From contig NC_074719.1 in NCBI RefSeq assembly GCF_947242115.1, positions 43,176,849 to 43,240,848 on the forward strand: 64,000 bases of DNA, given 5' to 3'. Each line of letters begins with the position of its first letter. The stretch's first letter is position 1. Positions 30,690 to 41,745 of the stretch are shown one piece after another. This stretch comes from Biomphalaria glabrata. Its lineage: Eukaryota > Mollusca > Gastropoda > Planorbidae. The position numbers and the translations under genes were made by a program. Under the pieces are notes generated by a model. The model was not told where the DNA came from. It worked only from the letters and a program-made list of their open reading frames with translations, and did not search any database.

Positions 30690-31549
30690 TTTGACAGTGC
30701 TATCTAAGCAGACGACTCATAAAGTTCATGTTTGTCTTCGACGTTCAATCGTTGAGCTAGACCAGTACCTAAGACATACAAAAATATGTTTAAATAGAAT
30801 CCAAACAAGGTGACAAAGACAGTTTGTGTGGAAACACTAACTCAATATCGGCCCCCGAAGTGATCCACCCAGGCAGGTAAAAAGGCAGGTTTCAACATTT
30901 TCAGAAAGAATATCAGAATGCAATTCTATCAAAGAAAAAATTACAGAGAAGAATGGAGAAAGAAGGTTGACTGATCTTGTGTGGTGCCCCAACGGTCCAG
31001 CAGACAAAGGAATAGTGCACGTGAAATTAGATGTGAACCTAGCGTAACTGATGTCACATAAAGATATAGTCATATCATCATAATGATATAATTAATATAA
31101 TTGTTTTGCAAAGGGCCATGCTCTTATAAAGTATAAAAAAAATTCCGCAAAATATATAATTAAAAAATCCCTTAGTTAAGTGTATGAGATTCATCATTCG
31201 GTCATTGTGGTTCATGCGATAATATTAAAAACTACTTACTAATTGTTGTTTTCAATTATGCCCAACTTATATGCATATTAAAAAGATTGTTTCCTCTTTT
31301 CAAAAAAGAAAGTAAACATTTTTTTTTGTATATGTAGTAGTTACAATGACAGAACTTACTTAATTTAAAAAAAAATTGACAAAAAATTTACAATAGTCTA
31401 TATGAATGTGTTAAAAATATGGTAAATAGTAATCTCCCTTACTAAATAGCCTCACTTGTTTGTTACTATTTATAGTGAATAGTTGTAAAAATGGCGTATT
31501 TTTATGAAAAAAAAACGGCTTGCATAGTTGATTTTAAAAATTAAATTGA

Positions 31550-31703
31550 AATTTTAAAGGTCTAAAATATGATATTGAATTTTCAATATCTTTAATAGCT
31601 TACGAGATCTAAACGGAACGGACGAACGGTCGGACTGACTGACGGACAGACCATACAAAACTAATAGCGTCTATTCCCCCTTTCGGTGGCCGCTAAAAAT
31701 GTA
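31550..31703 (+). repeat. Dispersed repeat with GGAC run and 3' hairpin
   Basis: TTTCAATATCTTTAATAGC, TTACGAGATCTAAACGGAACGG, CAAAACTAATAGCGTCTATT, CCCCCTTTCGGTGG, CCGCTAAAAAT. It serves as the uninserted reference for 38205-38760. Confidence 0.75.
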
Positions 31704-31889
31704 ACTGAATTAAATCTGTAGATCTTACAGTACAACGTCGTTTACCTGAATGTCAGTTGTCCGGAACGTCAAACATCCCGACAGCCTTTTTTTTTTCTTT
31801 TGGAGAGGAGGGGGGGATTTTCGTTTTACAGTACGGTATTCTAAGTGCTTTTGCACGACACCCTATAGAGCGCAGCTAAAGATCATCTA

Positions 31890-32215
31890 TTAATTCTCTC
31901 AATAAACGTAGGGCCACGTATAAGGCCTTAGCTAATATAGAAGAGAACTTGGTTACATTCGGCCTCAGAACGAGACAGCTGGGGGTCACTCACAAAGGCC
32001 TGGGTATTACACATTTGAGGCCAAAAGGAAATCCGCTGCTGTGGACAGACGCAGACTGCGAAAAGAAAATATTAATCGACCACCGGCTGTCAATGGCTAT
32101 GCTTGCCTTGGATGTGGTAAAATATGTAGGTCACAGCTGGGGCTGCGTATCCACGTGAAATACTGCATTCCTCATTAATCTTCGGAATCGAAGACAAGCC
32201 TTATTAATATAAACA
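31890..32215 (+). mobile_element. LINE 3' end, C2H2-tail family
   Basis: GGCCTCAGAACGAGACAGCT, CCACCGGCTGTCAATGGC, TATGTAGGTCACAGCTGGGG and the terminal hairpin AATCTTCGGAATCGAAGACA before TTATTAAT. Coding remnants are GLRTRQLGVTHKGLGITHL and VVKYVGHSWGCVST. Confidence 0.75.
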
Positions 32216-32382
32216 AGGCAAGAGACGGAGAGGAATAGAAAAAAAAAGTTCAGTAAAACACAGACAGATCCTGTGACACTTCTGACACCAAAAAGTATCA
32301 GTCTGTGTACGTTCCGTTTTGATCCTTGAGATTCACAACTAATTACCAGGCTCTGATCTCTTCCAGCGAGTTGTACCATAAA

Positions 32383-32480
32383 TAGTCATAGATCTAGAAT
32401 CTAATACTTACATAGCCATATATCTAGAATCTAATACTTAAATAGCCATATATCTAGAATCTAATACTTAAAAAACTTTA
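32383..32480. repeat. Three tandem copies of a 32-bp unit
   Basis: Unit ATAGCCATATATCTAGAATC followed by TAATACTTA, with the first copy diverged. Confidence 0.85.
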
Positions 32481-32534
32481 ATACTTAAAATGAAGAGAAC
32501 AGCATTGCTTCTTTTTTGTTTAACAATGTGCTCA

Positions 32535-32770
32535 TGTTTTGTTTGTACAGGGATTTGTACATAGGTTTGTACATGGGTTTATACATGGGTTTGTACAGGG
32601 TTTGTACATGGGTTTTTACAGGGGTTTGTACATGGGTTTGTACAGGGGTTTGTACATGGGTTTGTACTGGGGTTTGTACAGGGGTTTGTACAGGGGTTTG
32701 TACAGGGGCTTGTACAGGGGTTTGTACAGGGGTTTGTACAGGGGTTTATACAGGGGTTTGTTTTCTTATG
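32535..32770. repeat. 12-bp minisatellite GGGGTTTGTACA
   Basis: About 19 units alternating GTACATGGGTTT and GTACAGGGGTTT. The 12-bp period leaves two + frames open (GLYRGLYRG and GVCTGVCTG). Not taken as coding. Confidence 0.95.
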
Positions 32771-33589
32771 TTATTTGATATCTGTCCAGAGACAGGAAAT
32801 GACAAAAAAAAATTCTTTGCTGGCACTTTACACTGGGGTTAAGAAAAGGTTAATGGGAACAATGCTGGGTCACTGTGCATCGATGTCAAGGTAATCTCTT
32901 CCAGATGTTTCCTGCCTGCTTAAGATAATGTCTCATTTAAAAACAATAAAAAGCATGCTTAGCTCTGTGTTTTTTCCCCCTTTTGCTTAGTGGCTTAAGC
33001 AGGAAGACATTACTTGTTTTTTTCTCGGTCCAGTATATATCTTGAAAACGGAACGCGTTTTGTAAAAATGTTTTATCTTCATCTCATTGTGCCAGAGAGG
33101 GTTGAAACTACTCTGCCTCTTGTATACACTGCGATAGAAGTAATGGACGCTTTTGAAGCTTGGCTTTAACAGTATAGTGAGGCGTTGCCAGGCAACCAAT
33201 GACAGCGGTCATCTTGCCATTCTTAAGATTTAATTACATATACTGGTTCTCAAGTTCACAGTATTAGCTCATTTGTGAACATGCCTTTATTAATAGTCGG
33301 ATTTACAGAACTCTATCAAGGATTTGAATTGAAATTTAGAGTTAAAAGACTTTATTTTTGTTCACATTATAAAGTTGGATGGTTCAAACTAGACTAAATC
33401 TGAGATGAACTGTTTCCAGATCTGGTAGTTTTTCTTCATATGTTTTGTAGCGGTGTTTTGACGCACCTTGATCGACCAGAACGTAGTAAGCATACTTTTG
33501 TCTGCACAATGGCAGGTTTCGCTCTTTTCATGTTTCATCATAAACAACTAGGAACTATTCATAGTATCCAGCTGATTGGTCTTATAAAA

Positions 33590-33707
33590 TCTTATTAAAT
33601 ACAGACGTTTTTTTTTAAAAAAAGAAGATGATTACGTCCTACGCGTGTGCCTAGGTCAATCTAGTCATGCATGTTAATCAATAACTTTAGTAAAGTAAAA
33701 GTTCAGA
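33590..33707 (+). repeat. Tail module of the GGATCAAGTTGAAACTTTGC family
   Basis: ATACAGACGTTTTTTTTTAA, GAAGATGATTACGTCCTACG and CTAGTCATGCATGTTAATC. Interrupted at its end by the SINE at 33708. Confidence 0.6.
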
Positions 33708-33952
33708 CCCTCCGATCTATGTGGCAGATGATGTTAAAATGATCTGTTTCTATGGCCAATGCTTAACGAGGGTGTCATGTGGCCAGCACAACGACCAACC
33801 AGCTTTTCTTTCCCCAAGGTACCCATTAGAGTTGGATGAACTCAGAAGCGCCCTAAAAATCTCTAAATTTAAAATCCCAGTCTTCACCGAGATTCGAAAA
33901 CAGGATCTCAGGTTAGGAAGCCAAGCGCTTAGCCACTCAGCCACCGAATCCC
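33708..33952 (-). mobile_element. tRNA-derived SINE, family A
   Basis: Reversed copy: GGCAGATGATGTTAAAATGA, GAGGGTGTCATGTGGCCAGC, GTACCCATTAGAGTTGG, CCCAGTCTTCACCGAGATTC and GCCAAGCGCTTAGCCACTC. Confidence 0.85.
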
Positions 33953-34374
33953 AAAATCAATGACTTAAATTCTGCTAAGTCATTGGTTTTCCTGGCATGC
34001 ACTAGTAGCATTAGGGAAGAAGGAGTATTAGCACAAATTTTTCCTAGAGTATGGAACAAGTTGTTACTGAGATCAATCTTGACTTTCAATAGCTGATTGG
34101 GACAATTACAGCTCTTACTAATAAACACTTAGACTATTCTTAAATATTAATAAGATCCTCTGTGGCTAAGGGAGAGTGAGCTTGGCTACTACAAGTGGAC
34201 AAGGCCTGAGATCAAATCCTTATTTAGATAGTCAATTTTGAATTGGGATTTGACTATATCTGAATTGTATGTTTTAAGCGTTCAAGGTAGCCCGTAAGCA
34301 CCCCAGATATTTTGACTTGTTTTGGTACTATTCTGGAGTCTCTTCAGAAATGAACAATTAAAACTTTCAAGTCC

Positions 34375-34455
34375 ATACCTCCTGCAGGCGACGAGCAGTG
34401 TTCAAATCCTGTACCATTGGAACGATAACCCGGAGCGCATATCACACGACTAGGT
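34375..34455 (-). mobile_element. Degenerate SINE family B
   Basis: CCATACCTCCTGCAGGCGACG, GTGTTCAAATCCTGTACCAT and CGGAGCGCATATCACACGAC match the family B plan at low identity. Confidence 0.4.
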
Positions 34456-35010
34456 GCATACCCCCTTCTCCACCACCGTTGTTTTTAAAAAGGGATGGGA
34501 ACATGATCTAGAGTCTAGAACGAAAGTCGTGCTATCATTAAAGCAATTCCTGCTTTCTTTGTTTATCTATTTAGTTTACCTAAGAATCATTGCCATAGTA
34601 TTTAAGCACACTAAACTAAGTAATTAGACTTTTGCTTAACATTTATGAAATCCGGTGGTAGGTGTGTCCATCTATGTTGATGGTAGTTGTATATCCGTAT
34701 TATACCTTAATTTATAAAACTTGAAATAACTTGAATAATTTCTCATATAATACTAAATACTTTAACACTAAATAAAACTTTTATCGAGATTTTGACAAAA
34801 TCAACTTGTGATAAATGAAATAAATGTAGTAGACTTTAGTAATAATATTTTTCAACAAAATACGACTCACTACAATAACACAACCTTTCAGTCTCACGTT
34901 CTGGAGTCGTCTCCCCTAACTAAACCAAATGGCGGTAGTGCCACCTCTCCTGCATCATTAAACCAATCGCTAACCTCTTTCCAGCGCCACCATAGAAACA
35001 CACACACATA
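34456..35010. other. AT-rich stretch, nothing recognised
   Basis: No convincing gene or repeat. A short + frame (34808-35011) has no recognisable domain. Confidence 0.4.
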
Positions 35011-35328
35011 GGAGACCAGTCTTAGGGCACTGGAACCTATGCGGCCGCAGTGGGCCCCGCACTTTCGTAGGCCCCGCGCTAACTCTTGTTGTAAATTATT
35101 GAATTAAACCATTTTAACTTATAACAGGGTTTCCGCGGTCTCCTGGAAATCTTCTGACATTGCAAAGTATACGAAAAAAGGTCTTGAAAATCTCCTGAAA
35201 TTATTAAAAAGTCCTGAAAATTCAAAACATGTTCTGAAAAATAGACAAAATTGTAATTTTGGTGTGTCATTCAATATGGAAAACGTCAATTCTACTCGCG
35301 ATAAAAAAAAATCATTGTCAGCTTTCAT

Positions 35329-35372
<44 letters not shown>

Positions 35373-36237
35373 CTTTATTATCCGTAAGGAAATTTGTCTT
35401 ACAATTTGTGCATTACACCAAACAAAAAACATTATAACTATAAGAAACCAAAGTGTACATTCACACCAGACTCACTCATAATTTACATGTGACAAAGTTT
35501 ATACCAGATTATTCTTATTTAATGATTTGATTGCCAGGGGAACAAAAGAGTTTTTGTGTCTGTTTGTCTTTGCTATCGGTGTCTTGTATCTCTTTTGTGA
35601 TGGTAAAATCACGAAATCCTGACACAAAGGGTGATTCTTTATTTCGAGGATCTTGTTAGCTTTTTTATAGATGTTTGTCTCAAACAACTGCCCAAATGGG
35701 TTTTGTTTTTTGCCAATGATTTTGCCAGCAGCATTGAGGATTCTATTAAGTTTATTCCTATTTTTAATGCTCAGATTGCCATACCAGGCATTGATATTGA
35801 AACTGAAAATATTGCAGATGTGAGCGGGATAAAACATAGCCAAGGCCTTTTCGCTAACATTAATAAAATAATAGGGCAAATTTTAACCAAAAAAAGTACG
35901 TTCCAAAACAATTTACTGTAATAGTCAATGGCATTTCAATCTATCTCGATCTCTTAAACAAAAATCAAAAGAGATATTTTGCTAGTTGATAGTAAATCTA
36001 AAACGCAGATCTGAATGTTTATCGGCTTTATGTTGGAAATCTACCTTCTATAGTAGATGGCTCGTAAAGTCACTTTGATCTTGATTTTGCACTTAGTAAA
36101 GTACGAATAAAATACAAAGACGAATTTATTTTCTAACAAACAATCTTAATTTTCACTTATTATCCATATCCCTACCCAGACTAGGCCCCGCGAAATCCGT
36201 TTTGCATAGGGCCTCGCAATCTGTAGGACTGGCCCTG
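35011..36237. mobile_element. hAT-like non-autonomous element carrying a LINE insertion
   Basis: Left end GGAGACCAGTCTTAGGGCAC and right end CTGTAGGACTGGCCCTG are imperfect inverted repeats. The flanks CACACATA (35003-35010) and CACACACA (36238-36245) match at 7 of 8, although they lie in CA-rich sequence. The interior shares CCCGCGCTAA, GTTTCCGCGGTCTCCTGG and AAAATTGTAATTTTGG with the reversed piece at 63413-63690. A reversed LINE (35336-35930) interrupts it. Confidence 0.6.
35336..35930 (-). mobile_element. LINE C-terminal fragment (YGNLS-type)
   Basis: The - strand encodes INAWYGNLSIKNRNKLNRIL, KIIGKKQNPFGQLFE, ILPSQKRYKTPIAKTNRHKN and SFVPLAIKSLN, the terminal region of a CR1/L2/Rex1-like reverse transcriptase protein. 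It ends in TTTCCTTACGGATAATAAAG and an ATT microsatellite tail (35336-35371). Confidence 0.8.
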
Positions 36238-36387
36238 CACACACACACTCCATAACAACTCATTGTAAAAAAAAATTAAAGGGAACACTTCGTTATAACC
36301 CCCCCCCCCCTTTACGTTTTGTGAAATGGATTTACGCGAATTCAAGTCCCTCACGACCACTTATTAGACACCAAACTGTCAGAGTGG

Positions 36388-36935
36388 GTCAGTGCCGGAT
36401 TTAAGCTAGTGGAGTCCCAGTGGCCAGAATTTGAACAAAGGCCCCTTACAATCTTCAATCTAAACACACTGTCACGGGTGAATGTGTGTATGTATGTATA
36501 ATCTATTTTTACAAAGGAGCGAATCACCGGAAGTGACTTAGTAGTTGTCAAAAGTAGAGAGGGCAGTGTGTGATATGCCGGAAAAGTTCATTAAAGTTGA
36601 TGTGTTTTCATCGAGTTGTTGAGCTGTTTTATTCGATAATTACAGCGGAGCCTCGGGACACCTAGACGTATCAAGAAAGTAGTTGTCAGAGAATTATAAG
36701 TACATAGATAAAAGGAAAGCTGTAACGTACACTTAATAATATTATACATCTCAATGCATTTCATTTTTAAAAAGACAGAAAACGAGAAGTCGTAAATGTC
36801 CTCACTGCGCCTTTTCTTTTTTATATTTGTATATTTTGTTTTAAAATTTATATTTTTCAAAATAGGGGGTGGGAGGAGAGGGGGTCCTTATTTAAGGAGA
36901 GGCTCTGAAAAGTCTAGCAATGTGGTACATCCGGC
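36388..36935. mobile_element. Possible short DNA element with GCCGGATTTAA end
   Basis: CAGTGCCGGATTTAAGCTAG on the left and a weak reverse counterpart (GGTACATCCGGCATTTATTT) near 36930. Similar to the 12045 family, but the ends and target duplication are unclear. Confidence 0.3.
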
Positions 36936-36959
36936 ATTTATTTGGGTCAACAATATTTG

Positions 36960-37075
36960 GGGCAGAATTTAAGTCATTGGTTAACGTGCATGACTAGATG
37001 CGTGACGCATAGGACATAATCACCTTCTTTTTTTTTGAAGTAACGTCTGCATTTTATAAGATAAGATACAAAAAT
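36960..37075 (-). repeat. Tail module of the GGATCAAGTTGAAACTTTGC family, reversed
   Basis: GAATTTAAGTCATTGGTTAA, GCATGACTAGATGCGTGACG, CATAGGACATAATCACC and GTAACGTCTGCATTTTATAAG. Confidence 0.65.
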
Positions 37076-37141
37076 ACCACAACCCTAGAAGTATGCTATT
37101 TAATTTTCCCTAAACAGTGTAAGCCAAAAAATATTTCGCGT

Positions 37142-37142
37142 C

Positions 37143-37175
<33 letters not shown>

Positions 37176-37850
37176 CAAATGCCGAAAATGTGGAAATGTG
37201 GGTGAATCAATTGAACATATAATGGCGGGATGTTCAGCCCTATCGGAATCTGCCTACCTAGGTCTCCATAACCAAGTTGCAAAGTTAATACACCAACACC
37301 TGGCTTTGACACACAATTTGATCGGTAAGGATACTCCTCCATATTATAAATACTCGCCACAAGAGGTTCTCGAGTCTACGGATCATCTACTGTACCGGGA
37401 TAGGCCTATTTTGACTGACAAAACGGTAGATTTTAATCGCCCTGATTTGCTGCTCATCGATAAAAAAGAAAAAGCCGCTACCATTATTGACATCGCCGTA
37501 CCACTGTCTCATAATTTAAGAAAAACTGAGCTGGAAGAACAACGAAAATATGGGAACCTAGGCTTGGAGATTAAGCGTCTATGGAAATTGTCCAAAATAA
37601 AAATATACCCCATTGTTATATCAACCGAGGGGATAATAACAACTGACCTCACAGACACCTTCAAGGCCCTTAACATTCCTAGGAACATCTTCGTTGCCTG
37701 TCAGAGGGCGGTACTGCTGCAGACCTGCCACATCACCAGAAAATTCCTCAGTGGAAACTGTTAAAGGGACTACGATGAATTTTGTTTCTCTTTAGCGAAA
37801 CTCGACCCTGGCAGTGCCAGAGAATGACTACTCGTTCATTTCTAACATAA
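37142..37850 (+). mobile_element. LINE fragment with R2-type (REL) endonuclease domain
   Basis: It starts inside a TAA microsatellite (37145-37172) and encodes about 195 residues to a stop at 37762-37764. A CCHC motif (CRKCGNVGESIEHIMAGC) is followed by PPYYKY, RPDLLLIDKKEKAATIIDIA (the PD...D core of the restriction-like endonuclease), TELEEQRKYGNLGLEIKRLW and a C-terminal TCHITRKFLSG. This order is typical of R2/R4/Dong/NeSL-clade LINEs. The 3' UTR runs into a second TAA microsatellite. 5'-truncated, and the frame is intact over the part present. Confidence 0.85.
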
Positions 37851-37872
37851 TAATAATAATGATAATAGGCCT

Positions 37873-37922
<50 letters not shown>
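37848..37922. repeat. TAA microsatellite
   Basis: TAA repeats with GATAATAGGCCTTATAATA in the middle, at the 3' end of the LINE. Confidence 0.9.
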
Positions 37923-37923
<1 letters not shown>

Positions 37924-38010
37924 GCTTGTCTTCGTGTCTAGAGATTAATGAGGAATGCAGATTTTCCCGAGGTTACGCTGTACTAGCTTCGACCTACATA
38001 TTTTGGGTCT
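37923..38010 (-). mobile_element. LINE 3' end, C2H2-tail family
   Basis: Reversed: AAGCTTGTCTTCGTGTCTAG, ATTAATGAGGAATGCAG and TTCGACCTACATATTTTGG. The TAA tract at 37848-37922 may be its tail rather than part of the preceding LINE. Confidence 0.6.
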
Positions 38011-38204
38011 AATGTGACATTACAAAAGGAGCAGAAAATATCTCGCGTAAGTTTGGCCAAATTGTTTCAGACGCATAGTTGCCACTTCATATATTGGAGC
38101 TGACATTACAAGCTTTCTCTATGGAAGTGTCTTCCGCGATCAAGGGGAAGTCATTCAAGTGTAAGCAAGGGAAGATAATTTCGTTTTTAGAAAAGAAAAA
38201 AGTA

Positions 38205-38760
38205 GCCATTGCATCAGAACTTTGAAAAATCTATAATATCATGATATCGGATTTTCAATATCTTTTCTAGTTTACGAGATCTAATCGCGACGGACGGACG
38301 AACGAACGGACCGACGGACGGATAGACAGACCACACAAAACTAATAGCGTCTATTCAGGGTCGGACTGGATATCAAAATTGGCCCGGGCATTACCATATA
38401 AACCGGCCCACAAATGAATAGCATGGTAAAAAATAGTTTTGCTTTAGTTTTTGTCTAGGAGGGGGAGGATAACCACAAAACCCCATTTGGCTAATCTTAG
38501 GAAATTCGGTGACTTGTTGAATTTCAAGCAAAATGTGGTGTAATAAATACATTTTGTAAAAAAGAAAACGTGTTCGGACATCTGTGTCTTGCTGATGTCA
38601 CTTTTTTATTTTAAGTTGTCTGCACTGAAAAAAACAATTTCTTTGGTCGCGACCAGACCGGCCCATTTGGTACCGGCCCACCGGGCATTTGCCCGTTTGC
38701 CCATATAGCCAGTCCGCCCCTGTGTCTATTCCCCTTTCGGGGGCGCTAAAAATTAGAAAA
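38205..38760 (+). repeat. GGAC-run/hairpin repeat split by a hAT element
   Basis: The left part ends ACAAAACTAATAGCGTCTATT and the right part resumes TGTCTATTCCCCTTTCGGGG then GCGCTAAAAATT. Comparison with 31550-31703 shows one repeat interrupted at 38356-38722. Confidence 0.85.
38356..38722. mobile_element. hAT-type short element, CAGGGGCGGACTGG family
   Basis: A 367-bp element with ends CAGGGTCGGACTGG and CCAGTCCGCCCCTG. Target duplication CGTCTATT (38348-38355) against TGTCTATT (38723-38730), 7 of 8. GGCCCGGGCATT on the left mirrors AATGCCCGGTGGGCC-type sequence on the right. No coding. Confidence 0.92.
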
Positions 38761-39093
38761 ATTATTTTTTTTAATCACAAATTAAATTTTTGCAACCAAG
38801 GATTATATGTGCATTTGAATACCTCACTATCACATTGCTATATATGATGTACATCTACGATTACAATCTCAGTGGATATAAATTTTATGATACACAACAG
38901 GTTGCTCTGAGTATACATAAATATGAAAAAAACATATTTGTTGAAATATTACCCTAAATAAAACTTCATTTTGGATTTATAAATGGCGGAAGCACAGCAA
39001 GAGCAATTATTTTATATTCAGGACGCGTTGATTTATTTATCACCAACAAATGTTATTGACTTGTATTTCTATATTTAAAAACAAAAGTAAAGT

Positions 39094-39362
39094 TCCCTTT
39101 TCAGACCCTGTGGTCAATAGGGCAGATGATGTAAAGGTCATCTGATTCTGTGGCCTACGGTTAACGAGGGTGTCATGTGGCCAGCACAACGACCTACCTA
39201 CCTTTACTTTTCTACAAATAATGTCAGGTACCCATTGGAGCTGGGTCGACTCAGAGGCGCCAAAAGGTCCCGAAATAAAAAAAATCCCTGTCTTCACCAG
39301 GATTCGAACCGGAGACCCCCAGTTCTGAAGCCAAGCGCTTTACCCCTCAACCACCGCGCCTC
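39094..39362 (-). mobile_element. tRNA-derived SINE, family A
   Basis: Reversed: TTCCCTTTTCAGACCCTGTGG, GAGGGTGTCATGTGGCCAGC, CAGGATTCGAACCGGAGACC (B-box) and GCGCTTTACCCCTCAACCACC (A-box). Confidence 0.9.
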
Positions 39363-39365
39363 TCG

Positions 39366-39675
39366 TATCTCAATATAATAATATAAAAAGAAAGAAACAG
39401 AGAGGAACACCAGGGAAGAGAGAGAGAGAGAGAGACAGAGACAAAGAGGAACAAAAGGGAGAAAGAGTGAAAGAGAGAAAAACAGTGGAACGCGCGAGAG
39501 AAAGATAAAGAGACAAAGAGGAAAATAGAGAGAGAATTAGAGAGACTGAATGAGGGCAGAATGAGGGTCAACCTATAGAAAGAAATAACAATGATAACTG
39601 GATAGAGAGTAAGAGAGAGAAGACAAAGAAAGAAAAGTGAAAGAAAGAAAATAAGAGAAAGAATGAGAGAGAACT
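39366..39675. repeat. Long polypurine tract 1
   Basis: About 300 bp of mainly A/G on the + strand (AGAGAG, GAAAGA) directly after the SINE head. Open frames across it are compositional. Confidence 0.8.
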
Positions 39676-39835
39676 TCTGTACATGTTTATAAGCAATGAA
39701 ATAAAAAAAAAAAAAAGAATTTTCTACCTTGTCCAATGTCGACCAACTGCAAGGATAAACATACAACTGTAAACTGACAAAAAACCTTTGAAATTCGGCG
39801 ACGCGGTAAACTCGGGCAATTAATGTTGCTACATC

Positions 39836-40020
39836 CACTACGTATGCTCAGCTCAAACCGCGCCTCGCCAATCCGTATCTCCAACCTATCAAGCCTCACT
39901 CCTGCATTCACCATTAACGTCTGCCCTGGTCCTAACGTTTCTCCAGGAGTTTCGTGAAAACGCTGGCCAGGAACTCCCCCAAAATGTTCGTCATCTTTGA
40001 CTACACCAGACAACATAGGT
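39836..40020. other. GC-richer block, not identified
   Basis: A - strand frame (RLDRLEIRIGEARFELS) and a + strand frame are both open for part of it. No domain is recognised and no splice-site pair was convincing. It could be a piece of an old element. Confidence 0.25.
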
Positions 40021-40554
40021 ACGGGAAAGGTTGGGGGGGGGGGACTGCCTTTCAAGGGGAGACTAATTGAGTATAATTGAATGATAACGCGTTAACAGAG
40101 TTATCTCTAGTGTTTTCTTCTTCGCGTTCTACGTCGTATTTTTTCTGTAGATATGTAGTTAGATTGTCGATATCCGGAGTAATAGTCGAAACATTCCATC
40201 CACATACGAAATAAGTTATCAATAATCTATTAGTTATAGAACAGATAATTACATTTTCAGATAAACAACTGAACAAATAAACAGTAGCATATGAAATTAT
40301 TTTTTTAGCGCGTTTTTTTTTAAAGCATGAAATTACGACTGGCCTTAGAGTGAGATCTAATAAAGTATATTATAATATATTATTAAAAATTACTATTTCA
40401 TAGAACAAACACTAACAAGCACACATAATAATAATATTAATAATATCAAGGAAATTACAAACACCAGTATTAAAACCAAAAAAAAAACTTTAACAAGGGA
40501 AAGAAATCACTATCATATATCGTGGGCGGACGTAAAATCTACATTTTCTATATA

Positions 40555-41045
40555 AAAAAAAATTAATTAATTGGTTAATTTTTCGATTGATTCGTTTGTT
40601 GTCGTCGGTAATGAGTCATTGTGCAAGGTTTCAATTTGATCCGAGAATGGGAAGTGGCAGGCAGTGTAAAATGTAATGTACTAGTTTAAAGAGTAAAATA
40701 TATTGTGTATAGTTTTAGCGACGGTAAAAGTAGTGACGTAGTAAGACAGACTAATGACGTAGTGGACTTAGGAGAACAAGAGACCAACATGGCGTTATGT
40801 TAGAAATAGGTTGTGCTTTGAATAGTAGTTGAATAGTAATTAGATATAGCGACGTTTTAGGAAGACTGGACGGATTTCCCAGTGGTTAATAAAGTATCAT
40901 TTTATAGAACTGAATGTTGTTATCAACTATATTCAACTTGTAATGTTCTGTGGCTAATGTTAAGTAATAATTGATACATAGTCGAAGTCAGATTAAATTA
41001 GCCCACAACAGCAGTGAGTACAATTGAGTAAGATATAAGCTTTAT
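40555..41045 (-). repeat. GGATCAAGTTGAAACTTTGC repeat, reversed, split by a solo LTR
   Basis: TTGTGCAAGGTTTCAATTTG and ATCCGAGAATGGGAAGTGG lie to the left of the LTR (40665-41010). GATATAAGCTTTATAA-type sequence resumes to the right. Confidence 0.6.
40665..41010 (+). mobile_element. Solo LTR fossil (346 bp)
   Basis: TG...CA ends (TGTAAAATGTAATG and TTAGCCCACAACA), a 4-bp duplication GCAG on each side (40661-40664, 41011-41014), and TTAATAAAGTATC as an internal poly(A)-signal-like spot. No retroviral-type coding adjoins it, so it looks like an LTR left by recombination. The family is uncertain; the 4-bp duplication would fit an LTR retrotransposon. Confidence 0.6.
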
Positions 41046-41546
41046 AATACAACAATATTAATAATAACATTCAACACTTAACTCAAGCCTCCCCCCCCCC
41101 CTCCAACGTTCGGCCCACACCACCCGCACATCGTTAGGTACGCCTCTGAAAGCTATTAATATTTCCACTCTAGCGGGTTTGAGACATCTTTCGTTTCCTA
41201 ATTTTTTTCATAATTCTTATTTTTAAAGTGTGCAATTCATCTCATTTAACGCCTACAAGCTATGAGCGCTCATTTCCGGTAAAGTTATCCCCTTTATCTG
41301 TTGGTAAATAAAAAACTTGAAAAGTTTATAAAAAAAAAATCAAACATTTATTTGAGAATCGCTTGCTCTTCCGGTCTAGAACATATCAAGGAACCGAGGG
41401 GAAAAACGCTACAGAGCAATATTCAAAGCACTATGTTGCATTTCGTTCATCATTTGTTTTGATTTTTTTTGTGTGTTAAACCCACCTCAGCTTAATTTGA
41501 AGTAACCTAATATATCTAGATCTGAATATACGAATAGCTTTTAAGG

Positions 41547-41745
41547 CAGCGGTTCTCAACCTTTTAAGCTCGGCGACCCCTTTTTACAATCCCCAACTCT
41601 GACGCGACCCCCCCCCCCCGCACGCTCACATACTGCAATAGAAGAATAGACAAAAACAATCCACATTTTGATGGTCTTAGGCGACCCCTGGAAAATCGTC
41701 AATTCACCCCCAAGGGGGTTGCGACCCACAAGTTGGGAAATCCTG
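41547..41745. mobile_element. Short hAT element, CAGCGGTTCTCAACC family
   Basis: 199 bp. CAGCGGTTCTCAACCTTTTA at the left, AGTTGGGAAATCCTG at the right. Duplication TTTTAAGG/TATTAAGG (7 of 8). Confidence 0.9.

Noticed and set aside
32516-32842. GVCTGVCTG / GLYRGLYRG frames
   Set aside because: 12-bp minisatellite.
39687-40055. 122-codon frame (RLDRLEIRIGEARFELS)
   Set aside because: Looks less random than its surroundings but no family, start context or exon borders could be supported; left as an unidentified block.
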